The position numbers and the translations under genes were made by a program. From NCBI GenBank assembly GCA_030428695.1, contig JAUIEM010000328.1, positions 1-11,509 on the forward strand: 11,509 nt of DNA, in the 5' to 3' direction. Shown in pieces: positions 1 through 6,098 of this stretch. The stretch's first letter is position 1, and every line of letters begins with the position of its first letter. The DNA is from a bacterium. Its GTDB lineage: Bacteria > Planctomycetota > J058 > JAJDCP01. Below the pieces are notes generated by a model. It worked only from the letters and a program-made list of their open reading frames with translations, was not told the DNA's origin and made no database searches.

Positions 1-1668
1 CAGCAACCACCAGGCTCCGAGCCCGACCAACAGGCTGAGCAGGGCCCCGCCGAAGAGCCCCAGCCCGGTACGATCGACCAGCCCGGCGGCCTGACCGATC
101 AGGCGCCGTGCCCTGCGGGGAGGCTCCACAGGCTCCTCGAGCAAGCGATGGCTCGACGGCAGGCCGACCGGATGGCGTGGGGTGTCGTGGACGTCGTCGA
201 CCCCGCGCCAGCGGATCGCGAGATGGAAATGACCCGCCAGCCCGAAGGTCTCGACCTCGTCCCCGCCGAGCTCTTCCAGGGCGCGCCGAAGGCTCTCCTC
301 GCGGTCGTCGATGCAGCACAGGAACTGCGCGCGGGCCCGGACTGGGCGGCGCGGTCCGCGCGCGGCGCGGGATCGCAGGCTTCGCAGCCACACGCGACGT
401 GCCCCGCGCTCCCGGGCTTCCTGTAAACACCTGCAGCGCCAGTCCTGGTCACAGTGCTCGAGCAGGGACTCGAGTCGCGCCCAGTCCTGGGGGCGAAGTC
501 GTGCGGCGCGGTCGGGCCCGACGTCGCCCAGGGCCAGGAGCTGGGCGGCCCGGTCCGCGCGTGCACCCGGGCCGGGTGTCGGGACGTCGGCTCTCTCGAG
601 GATGCGGCGGGCGTCCTCGCCCCCGGCGCGCGCGCACGCGACGATCAGCAACAGACGCAGCGCGGCGTACTCGACCAGGCGCGGGGCTCCGCGATGCTGC
701 TCGTGCCAGGCGACGGCGCCGGCCCAGCCAGGGCGCTCGAGGAGCAGCTCCCGCAGCCGACGTTCGAGGTCGTCCTCGAGCGCGAGCTCTTCGATCAGCG
801 ACTGCAGCGTGCCCTCGGCGGTCGCGCGCAGCAGCGAGCGGACCTCCCTCAGCAGTCGCGGGCGCCGTCGCAATGCTTCCAGGCCCAGGGCGAAGAGCCC
901 GATGTCGAGCCGCGGTCCGTCGACCGCCTGGCCGCAGTCGATGAAGGCTCCGACCACCGGCAGCAGCAGCGCGTCGACCTCGCGGTGCAACGCCCGCCGC
1001 CCCGTGTCGTCGGCGGAGGTCCCCCGTTCTCGAGCAGGCAGACCGCGTCGGGCGTGTCCCGAGAGCAAGGCGAAGCCGAGCTCCGCCGCCCGGCGGTCAG
1101 CCTCCATACCCAGGCGCAGCGCTCGTTTGCTATCGGTGATGCCGTGCTGCTCCCGCAGCCGTCGACGCGCGAGCACAGGCTCCCGCGTGCCGGTGATGCA
1201 CGCGATGGCCTCCTCGGGGTCACGGGCCAACGCGCGGCGTGCCCCACGCGCCAGGTCGGCCCGGATCCGCGGTGTGAGCGAGGCCACCACCGGGTCCTCG
1301 GCGCCCTCGGCGACCCGGAAGGCGCGGATACGCCAGTGGGTCTCGCACAGACCGTGCAGCAACAGCTCCCAGGCGAGGTCCGGCGGAGACAGAGGGCCGA
1401 TCTCCGCGTCTGGCAGGCTGGCGCGTTCCCCATCGAAGACCGCCCGCAGGTCCCGCTCGTCGATGCGTCCGTCGGCGAGCATCGCGCGGAACCCGGCCTC
1501 GTCGAGGCGGACCCGGGCCCCGAGAACTTCGGAAGCGGCAGCCAGGGCGTCCTGAAAGGGGCGGTGTTCGTGCGCGCCGAGGGTGTTGTGGTGCACGAAC
1601 GTGTCGAGAGGGCCTTGGTGGGGAAGCCACGGAAGAGCGCCGCGGAGGGCTTCGAGGCAGTCGGGCAT
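1..1668 (-). CDS. dabA: DabA-type inorganic carbon transporter subunit (DUF2309), partial at window edge
   Basis: The frame opens with ATG at 1668 and stays open to base 1, giving 556 codons; the C-terminal part lies outside the window. DabA proteins are the cytoplasmic, carbonic-anhydrase-like partner of the membrane protein DabB and energise CO2/bicarbonate uptake. Recognition rests on the N-terminal block HQGPLDTFVHHNTL (residues 17-30), the stretch LGARVRLDEAGFRAML followed by DGRIDERDL (about 48-74), and the diagnostic block AQFLCCIDDREESLRRALEE (447-466). C452 and D454 match the family's zinc-ligand Cys and Asp of the Cys-x-Asp motif; the remaining His and Cys ligands would be beyond the window. 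Start choice: GGAG lies five bases upstream, and the family's usual N-terminus begins just after it. A TAGAAT-like -10 (1706-1701) lies upstream without a good -35. No dabB lies on the upstream side, so a partner could only be downstream, past the left edge. Confidence 0.93.
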   Translation of the reverse strand, partial: MPDCLEALRGALPWLPHQGPLDTFVHHNTLGAHEHRPFQDALAAASEVLGARVRLDEAGFRAMLADGRIDERDLRAVFDGERASLPDAEIGPLSPPDLAWELLLHGLCETHWRIRAFRVAEGAEDPVVASLTPRIRADLARGARRALARDPEEAIACITGTREPVLARRRLREQHGITDSKRALRLGMEADRRAAELGFALLSGHARRGLPARERGTSADDTGRRALHREVDALLLPVVGAFIDCGQAVDGPRLDIGLFALGLEALRRRPRLLREVRSLLRATAEGTLQSLIEELALEDDLERRLRELLLERPGWAGAVAWHEQHRGAPRLVEYAALRLLLIVACARAGGEDARRILERADVPTPGPGARADRAAQLLALGDVGPDRAARLRPQDWARLESLLEHCDQDWRCRCLQEARERGARRVWLRSLRSRAARGPRRPVRARAQFLCCIDDREESLRRALEELGGDEVETFGLAGHFHLAIRWRGVDDVHDTPRHPVGLPSSHRLLEEPVEPPRRARRLIGQAAGLVDRTGLGLFGGALLSLLVGLGAWWLL

Positions 1669-1887
1669 CGAGACTCCAGTCCGAAATCTGCGGGGCGACG
1701 ATTCTACCCCACCGGGGGAGGTTGGGGATACGAAATCGCCGGCCAGGGCGGACGCCGCCTCCCTCGCTCCGGGGAGCGCCGAGAGCATCCTCGGCGAGAT
1801 CTACTGGCGCTCGAGCGCGCGGGGCAGCGCGGCGATCAGCCGCGACGACTGGCGCGGCTTCCTGAGGTCGGTTGTCGTTGGGACGGC
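1669..1887. other. intergenic stretch with a 48-base moxR/DUF58 mosaic
   Basis: This 219-base gap separates the 3' end of the lipoprotein gene from the start of dabA; both are on the minus strand. It should hold the dabA promoter: a TAGAAT-like -10 element occurs at 1706-1701 (minus), with no convincing -35. A short C4/G5 hairpin-forming stretch (CCCC-ACC-GGGG type, near 1706-1717) lies next to it. The rest has no intact gene. The only other structure is the mosaic at 1775-1822, described separately. Confidence 0.5.
1775..1822 (+). repeat. mosaic scar: moxR 3'-end piece joined to a DUF58 piece
   Basis: Bases 1775-1801 are identical to 10374-10400 (27 of 27), near the 3' end of moxR (codons for SAESILGEI). 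Bases 1803-1822 are identical to 11100-11119 (20 of 20), inside the DUF58 gene (codons for WRSSAR). The pieces keep the order, strand and reading frame of the genes and are separated by one base, whereas in the gene pair they are about 700 bases apart. The tetranucleotide GATC sits at the junction (1798-1801) and at both donor positions (10397-10400 and 11095-11098), as expected for a microhomology deletion of 698 bases. The match does not continue outwards on either side. I infer a remnant of a second moxR-DUF58 copy. A local rearrangement or assembly artefact is the main alternative. Confidence 0.7.
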
Positions 1888-2592
1888 TCAGGGCGCGGTC
1901 AGGTAGTCCGCCGTCGCGGTCTTCGAGGCGACGATGACCGTCGCCCCGTCGCGCACGACGAACTCGCTGACGCCGCGGGCGGCGACCGGGCGGCCGGCGG
2001 CGTCGGGGCTCCAGTCGTAGGTGTAGCCGAGGCGGGTCCAGGGGAACTTGCGGGCGCCGCAGTAGTTGGCGAAGGTCGTGCGTTCGAGCCAGCGCCGGTG
2101 CTCCGGGGCGAGGTCCTCCGCCGGGTACAGCTCCGCGGCGCGGTCGTCGATCGCGGGGTCGGCGCTCGGGCGGAAGATGTCGCCGGGCTCCACCCACAGC
2201 TCGATCAGCCACTCCTTGCCGCTGTTCTCCGGCAGCCCGAGCAGCTGCTCGAGGCGCAGGGTCGCCGGGGCGGAGCCGCGCCGCGCGCGGAACACCTCGC
2301 GCAGCTCGGGCACCGCGGTCACCCAGGTCTCGCCCCACCGCATCGTCAGCGTGTCGCCCGCGACGTAGCTGTCGCCGTAGGCGGTCCAGGTCACCATCAG
2401 CACCCGGCCGTCCCGCCAGCGCAGCGAGGGCTGCTCCGGGGTCAGGGCGAGCAGGTCGGTGGCGCGCTCGTGGGGCTCGGCGAGCATCGCGTCGCGCATC
2501 GCGTGGCGGTACAGCGTCGCCGTGTCGTGCGCCGGCGCGGCGTAGGGGCAGCAGCCGACGAGCGGGAGCAGGACGAGCAGGAGCCAGCGCAT
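1888..2592 (-). CDS. putative lipoprotein of unknown function
   Basis: A 234-aa protein. Residues 1-13 are a short signal peptide (MRWLLLVLLPLVG) followed by C14-C15, a lipobox of the form L-V-G-C, so the mature protein should be lipid-anchored in the cell envelope. The body has a compact set of probable conserved segments: VLMVTWTAYGDSY (64-76), WGETWVTAVPELREV (86-100), LRLEQLLGLPENSGKEW (112-128), ELWVEPGDIFRP (131-142) and FPWTRLGYTYDW (183-194). I recall similar hypothetical proteins that share the WVTAVPEL and RLGYTYDW segments, but know no function for them. Start choice: GGAGGA lies seven bases upstream of the ATG and the signal peptide starts there. It follows the second tubulin gene by 110 bases on the same strand and may be co-transcribed or use its own promoter (2667-2695). 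Codon use matches the neighbours. Confidence 0.82.
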   Translation of the reverse strand: MRWLLLVLLPLVGCCPYAAPAHDTATLYRHAMRDAMLAEPHERATDLLALTPEQPSLRWRDGRVLMVTWTAYGDSYVAGDTLTMRWGETWVTAVPELREVFRARRGSAPATLRLEQLLGLPENSGKEWLIELWVEPGDIFRPSADPAIDDRAAELYPAEDLAPEHRRWLERTTFANYCGARKFPWTRLGYTYDWSPDAAGRPVAARGVSEFVVRDGATVIVASKTATADYLTAP

Positions 2593-2666
2593 CGGGTTCC
2601 TCCGGGAGGTGGGGCGGCTTCTCCCCACGCCGAGCCAGTGTTCTCGCGAATTCGACGCATGCACGG

Positions 2667-2695
2667 TTTCTACCGCGCTCGCCGCTTCCTCGCAA
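2667..2695 (-). promoter_or_regulatory. candidate sigma-70-type promoter for the lipoprotein gene
   Basis: On the minus strand, TTGCGA (2695-2690) and TAGAAA (2672-2667) are separated by 17 bases. Each matches four of six consensus positions. It lies between the second tubulin gene and the lipoprotein gene and would give a leader of about 65-70 bases. It suggests that the lipoprotein can be transcribed independently of the tubulin operon. Evidence is sequence match only. Confidence 0.35.
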
Positions 2696-2702
2696 GCATG
2701 CC

Positions 2703-3851
2703 CTACACCAGGCCCCGGTAGCCCGCGACGAGCTGCTCGAGCCGGCCGAGGGCGGCGCCGGGCCGGCCGGGCTCGAGGCCCGCGTCGCGCGGGCGGGCGA
2801 GGAAGGCGTCGGCCTCGACCAGGGCGCGGAAGGGCCCGACCAGGGCGCTGTCGAGCCGCTCCGCCACGGCCGGGTGGTTGAGCAGCGTGCCGAGGGCCGG
2901 GGCGCCGGGGGCCCGCGCGCCGGCCAGGGCGGGCGCGCTGTCGACCGCGATCCAGGGGCGCTGCAGGCCGGCCTGGACCGCGCTGTCCCGCGCCTTGTCG
3001 TCGGCCTCTCCGCGCAGGCAGAGCAGCCCGCGCAGGCCGGCCTCCTGGCCCCAGGGCGCGACGCTCAGCAGCTGCGAGTTGCCGGCGAGCAGCGGCAGGC
3101 AGGCGCCGGGCCCGGCGCTCGGCACGTAGCCGGGGACGAGCAGCTTCAGCGCGGGGATGGGGACGAGCGGGAGGAACATCGCGGCGCTGGTCAGCGTCTC
3201 GGCCTGCAGCGCGCCGAGGGGGAGGGCGAGGGCGGCCGCCACGGCCCGGTCGGCGTCGGCCAGGCCGGCGTGCAGGGAGATGGCCTCCGCGGCCGCGCCG
3301 TCGACCAGCACGACCGCGTCCGCGTTGGTGAGCAGGGCGTCGAGGCCGAGGGCGGCGTTGACGAGCGCGAGCGGCGTCGCGGGCACCGGCAGCACCGCGA
3401 CCGCGATGATCTGCTTCTTCGCATGGTCCTTCCGCAGCCGCGCGGCCAGGGCCGCGCCCAGGCCGCTGCCGGTGCCGTCCGCCAGCCCGCAACAGAGGAG
3501 GAGGCTGCGGATGTCCGCCGCCTCGCGCTCGCCGTCGATGCGGTCGAGCAACGTCGGCAGCAGGCCGCTCGACTGCGCCAGGCCGCGCGCGAAGCTCCCC
3601 TCGGCTCCCGCCGGCCCGACGCACAGGCAGCCCGGAGCGAAGCTCAGCGGCGAGGCCTCGAGCGCCCCCCCGAGGGCTTCGGCCCGGCCGGGATCGCCGA
3701 GCGCGAGCACTGCCCGCGGCCGCAGCGTAGCGCCGGCGGTGCGGAAGAACAGGCCCTCGCCGGCGGCCTCCGGGGCGAGCTGCTCCAGGGTGGCCGCGGC
3801 CAGTCGGCAGCCGGCGTCGCCGACGCCGATGGTCAGGATTCCCCGGCTCAT
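2703..3851 (-). CDS. divergent bacterial tubulin-superfamily protein (second subunit, alpha-like T7)
   Basis: A 382-aa protein that aligns by eye along the whole tubulin fold. Seen: a T1-like loop IGVGDAGCRLA (8-18); CVGPAGAEGSFARG (77-90) at the position of tubulin's FGQSGAGNNWAKG; the T4 signature LADGTGSGLG (123-132, usual GGGTGSG); NAALGLDALLTNADAVVLVDG (165-185) where tubulins have YNATLS through CIDN; a T7-like loop GALQAET (213-219); PIPALKLLVPGYVPS (231-245) matching VPFPRLHFFMPGFAP; and a C-terminal helical stretch HPAVAERLDSALV to AFL (326-351). Tubulins bind GTP and polymerise head to tail. Odd points: the guanine-contacting Asn after the Asp of the T6 region is Gly185, the first glycines of T4 are Ala-Asp, and the C-terminal HWYxGEGM block is missing. 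Its ATG overlaps the stop of the preceding tubulin gene (ATGA), implying translational coupling and near-equal expression. FtsZ or CetZ are alternatives, but the segment order and the partner gene favour tubulin. Confidence 0.82.
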   Translation of the reverse strand: MSRGILTIGVGDAGCRLAAATLEQLAPEAAGEGLFFRTAGATLRPRAVLALGDPGRAEALGGALEASPLSFAPGCLCVGPAGAEGSFARGLAQSSGLLPTLLDRIDGEREAADIRSLLLCCGLADGTGSGLGAALAARLRKDHAKKQIIAVAVLPVPATPLALVNAALGLDALLTNADAVVLVDGAAAEAISLHAGLADADRAVAAALALPLGALQAETLTSAAMFLPLVPIPALKLLVPGYVPSAGPGACLPLLAGNSQLLSVAPWGQEAGLRGLLCLRGEADDKARDSAVQAGLQRPWIAVDSAPALAGARAPGAPALGTLLNHPAVAERLDSALVGPFRALVEADAFLARPRDAGLEPGRPGAALGRLEQLVAGYRGLV

Positions 3852-5029
3852 TCCTCTCCCTCCTCGGCGTAGGCCGCGGCGACCTCACGCAGCGCCTTCT
3901 CGGCCACCGCGAACTGCATCGCCTGCATCCCTTCACCGAGGTACCAGTGCAGGAAGGCCTGGCGTTTGTCCATCAGGCGGAACTCGGCCAGCGAGCGCGC
4001 GAGCACCGCGCCGAGCCCGGTGTGGCACTCCACCCGCAGGGTACCCGGCGTGTCCCGCGTCACCGGCAGCACCGGCACCGCCGCGGGGTACCACGCCGGC
4101 AGGAGGAGGCGGGGGTCGGCGCGCAGAGCCGTCCCCGCCGGCTCCTCGCCGCTCCGGGGCAGGAACACCGGGCTCAGGCAGCGGCCCTCCCCGCCGCGGT
4201 AGCCGCTCAGGCCCTCGCAGGCGAGGGGATCCCCGGCCGGGCCGACGGCGAGGCCGGCGAGCCGGCACCAGGGCAGCGGCCGCAACAGATCGGCGAGCGC
4301 GCGCAGGCCGAGCCGGCGCGGGGGCAGGCGCAGGGGAGCGGTCAGCAGCGCGAGGGCCTCGCTCGCGACCAGGTTGCGGGTCCGGTCGTCGGGCCGGGTG
4401 TGGCCGGCGCGGGTCGCCGCTTCGCTGAGGGAGCCGTTGTCGAGCAGCACGACGAGGTCGGTGTCCCGGAACAGATCGGCGAGGCTGAGCACCTGGTTGT
4501 AGGGGGTGACGACGATGTCCGTGTGGGAGCGCGGCGTCAGCACGGCGACGCACACCTGGCACAGGTCGGGGAAGTCGTCCCGCAGAGCTTCGGCCAGGCC
4601 GGCGCCGACACCCGCGCCCGTGCCGCCGTCCACCGACAGGACGAGGAGCACGTCGCGGCAGCCCGACTCCGTCAGCCGCTGCCCGATCCGGGCCCGGGCC
4701 TCGGCGATCAGCCCCGCCTGGGCGTAGCGGCCCTTGGCGAAGTTGTTTCCGCAGCCGCTGCTGCCGAGCACGATGTCGGCCGGCGCGATCGTGCGGGTCG
4801 CCGGCCAGCGCCGGAGGGTGTCGAGGATGCCGGGCTCGCTGTCGACGAACAGCGCCCGCAGGCCGACCCGCGTCGAGGAGTAGCGGCGGAAGAAGGTGGC
4901 GGAGGAGGGCGCGGCGGCGCCGATCGAGCCGTCGGGACCGACGCCGTGCTCCGCGAGCAGGCGGTCCCAGAAGGCGAGCCCGAGGCGCACGCCGCAGCCA
5001 CCGACCGAGACGACGAGACAGGGGGGCAT
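3848..5029 (-). CDS. bacterial tubulin, eukaryotic/BtubA-BtubB type (first subunit)
   Basis: A 393-aa protein (eukaryotic tubulins are about 450) with tubulin landmarks in order: SVGGCGVRLGLAFWDRLLAE (8-27, compare GQCGNQIG and FWEVI); YSSTRVGLRALFVDSEPGIL (50-69, compare YVPRAILVDLEPG); GSSGCGNNFAKGRYAQ (89-104, compare GQSGAGNNWAKGHY); T4 SVDGGTGAG (132-140) then DDFPD; VVTPYNQVLSLADLF (173-187); LLDNGSL (195-201), with the guanine-contacting Asn198; LRALA and PLPW (242-254); and the C-terminal block RQAFLHWYLGEGM (356-368) ending in an acidic tail EEGEE. The HWYxGEGM block and VDxEPG strand are tubulin features absent from FtsZ and CetZ. Odd: the T7 loop (normally GQLNAD) is PPRRLG at 236-241, without the Asn and Asp. 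Start choice: AAGGAG lies eight bases upstream and the T1 loop follows at the usual distance. It overlaps the next gene by four bases. The likely role is a cytoskeletal GTPase polymerising with the downstream partner. Confidence 0.95.
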   Translation of the reverse strand: MPPCLVVSVGGCGVRLGLAFWDRLLAEHGVGPDGSIGAAAPSSATFFRRYSSTRVGLRALFVDSEPGILDTLRRWPATRTIAPADIVLGSSGCGNNFAKGRYAQAGLIAEARARIGQRLTESGCRDVLLVLSVDGGTGAGVGAGLAEALRDDFPDLCQVCVAVLTPRSHTDIVVTPYNQVLSLADLFRDTDLVVLLDNGSLSEAATRAGHTRPDDRTRNLVASEALALLTAPLRLPPRRLGLRALADLLRPLPWCRLAGLAVGPAGDPLACEGLSGYRGGEGRCLSPVFLPRSGEEPAGTALRADPRLLLPAWYPAAVPVLPVTRDTPGTLRVECHTGLGAVLARSLAEFRLMDKRQAFLHWYLGEGMQAMQFAVAEKALREVAAAYAEEGEE

Positions 5030-5307
5030 CAGGCGAGCTCCTTGTGATCCACGGGGGTTGGTTGGTGCGGGGGACCAGGTCCGCTGGTCGAAGGCCAGGC
5101 GGGTGATGCGCAGGACCGGCAGGCGCTGCGGATCGACCCGGATGCGCTCCTTCACACCGGTGCGCAGGGCGATGCCGGAGGTGCGCAGGGTGTGGGCGCT
5201 GGCGCGGCGGCGGAAGCGGTCGGCCTTCGCGGCAGCCGGCGCAGGAGCGCGTCGGACAGCGCGCGCGACGGGGGCAGCAGGAACTTCAGGGCGCGGGCTT
5301 CCGACAT
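5029..5307 (-). CDS. small basic ORF heading the tubulin operon, frame apparently disturbed twice
   Basis: ATG at 5307 has an excellent ribosome site (GGAGGA, seven bases away). Read strictly, the frame stops at 5152-5154 after 51 codons. Codon use suggests otherwise: from about 5230 to 5075 the G/C-rich third positions move to another frame, reading ADRFRRRASAHTLRTSGIAL then VKERIRVDPQRLPVLRITRL. The starting frame then becomes the plausible one again and ends VDHKELA at a TGA (5031-5029) that shares its A with the tubulin ATG (TGATG). One missing base near 5230 and one extra base in either C5 run (complement of G5 at 5069-5073 or 5053-5057) would restore a protein of about 92 residues, rich in Arg. 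This could be sequencing error, decay or real recoding. I recognise no family. The middle segment is also in frame with the tubulin, so an N-terminal extension is a less likely alternative. Confidence 0.55.
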
Positions 5308-5331
5308 GGTGTCTTCCTCCAGGCAGGAGAA

Positions 5332-5347
5332 AGCAAGCCCCGTGCCG
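5332..5347 (-). promoter_or_regulatory. candidate sigma-54 (-24/-12) promoter of the tubulin operon
   Basis: The minus strand reads CGGCACGGGGCTTGCT. The sigma-54 consensus is TGGCACGNNNNTTGCW, so every defined position but the first matches, including the invariant GG (-24) and GC (-12) at correct spacing. Transcription would start near 5321, giving a leader of about 14 bases that just includes the GGAGGA ribosome site of the small ORF. Sigma-54 promoters need an activator ATPase; no regulator gene is visible here. The call is by pattern only. Confidence 0.42.
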
Positions 5348-5517
5348 CGACGCGGACATCGAAGCAGCGCCACAGGCGAGCAGCGCAGAAGGCTCGAAGT
5401 GCCCGAGATCTGCGGCATCCGGGTCCGCAGCAGGAATCCCGGCGCATCGAACGGGATCAGGCCGCGCGGGCTCGGAGCGCGCCGAGGGCTGCTGCACGCG
5501 CTGCTCGCTGGGCACCG

Positions 5518-5534
5518 TGTGCAGCTTGTGCACA
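5518..5534. promoter_or_regulatory. inverted repeat TGTGCA-N5-TGCACA
   Basis: A perfect 6-base inverted repeat with a 5-base spacer (GCTTG). It lies about 170 bases upstream of the candidate sigma-54 promoter, a distance typical of enhancer-like activator sites, and just downstream of the SnoaL-like gene. It could be a regulator binding site, but a match this short may be chance. Confidence 0.22.
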
Positions 5535-5590
5535 GACGGACCTGCCCGGGGCGACCCGGAAGCCGACCAGAGCCGACCGGTCGCCGCGCA

Positions 5591-5941
5591 TCAGCCTGCC
5601 TCCGGCGCGCCGGGCAGGGCACCCCGCCCGCAGTAGACCTCGATCTCGGCGATGCGGGCGCCGTCGAAGCGGAAGTACTCGGCGAGGTGGGCCGTCGAGC
5701 GCCCTCCGTGGCGGTAGCGCACGAGGTAGCCGGGCCCGTCCCCGAAGATCTCGAGGTCTTCGGTCCAGACCTCCCCGCTGACCTGCGGCCAGACCTCCTC
5801 GAGCATCGCGTCCCGGCCCTCGTAGCGGGCCCAGGGGCTGGTGTGGACGAGGCCGGGGGCGAGCAGGCCGCGCAGCGTCTCGAGGTCCTTGCTGCGGAAA
5901 CAGGCGAAGTAGCGGCGGATGGCCTCGCGCGGGTCGGACAT
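5591..5941 (-). CDS. SnoaL-like / NTF2-fold protein
   Basis: A 116-aa protein with the pattern of the SnoaL-like branch of the NTF2 superfamily. An N-terminal helix AIRRYFACFRSKDLETLRGL (7-26) is followed by LLAPGLVHTSPWARYEGRDA (26-45), then a helix and a curved sheet ending in STAHLAEYFRFDGARIAEIE (82-101). Members are small cone-shaped cytoplasmic proteins that bind or isomerise small molecules, and many have no assigned substrate. Length is typical. Start choice: the ATG at 5941 has GGAG eight bases upstream, and the fold begins right after it; the frame could be extended to 6055, but that would run into the control region of the divergent antiporter. It lies upstream of the tubulin operon on the same strand, separated by 283 bases, so no operon link is claimed. 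Confidence 0.82.
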   Translation of the reverse strand: MSDPREAIRRYFACFRSKDLETLRGLLAPGLVHTSPWARYEGRDAMLEEVWPQVSGEVWTEDLEIFGDGPGYLVRYRHGGRSTAHLAEYFRFDGARIAEIEVYCGRGALPGAPEAG

Positions 5942-6098
5942 CGGCAGGGCTCCGTCGGGGTTTCCTCCCAGCCTACCTCCCCCGCGCGTCGCTTCCCACC
6001 CGCAACGGAACAAGCCCGGTGGATCAGCCGGGACAAGACTGGCCGGCCGGCGCATCCGACGCTATGCTTCCGGCGTCGACGGCGGGGAGGAGCCTGGT

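Larger units (their letters stand above)
5308..5590. other. intergenic control region of the tubulin operon
   Basis: These 283 bases separate the SnoaL-like gene from the small ORF; both are on the minus strand. I see no convincing gene here. The stretch holds the sigma-54-like match (5332-5347) and an inverted repeat (5518-5534), described separately, plus a small CTCGG/CCGAG hairpin near 5470-5486. No clear transcription terminator for the SnoaL-like gene was found. Confidence 0.5.

Noticed and set aside
1583..1906. A 107-codon plus-strand ORF whose end resembles a DUF3574-like pattern (IYWRS, ISRDDWRGFL)
   Set aside because: Most of the frame is antisense to the start of dabA and to its control region, the resemblance is short, and part of it consists of codons shared exactly with moxR and DUF58. 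It is treated as a scar, not a gene.
454..2721. A 755-codon plus-strand frame opposite dabA and the lipoprotein
   Set aside because: It is the antisense shadow of two supported genes. Composition is Arg/Gly/Ala-rich with no recognisable domain.
2703..5029. Reading the pair as FtsZ, CetZ or TubZ
   Set aside because: The first protein has VDSEPG, the GCGNNFAKG block and the C-terminal HWYxGEGM, which those families lack. The second follows the same segment order as tubulin.
5030..5533. A longer tubulin reading frame beginning at an ATG near 5533
   Set aside because: The frame is open, but tubulin homology begins only at 5029, where a good ribosome site exists. The upstream part is Pro/Ala/Arg-rich low-complexity sequence apart from the segment assigned to the small ORF.
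5941..6055. N-terminal extension of the SnoaL-like protein
   Set aside because: The fold starts right after the ATG at 5941, which has a ribosome site. The extension would cover the divergent control region.
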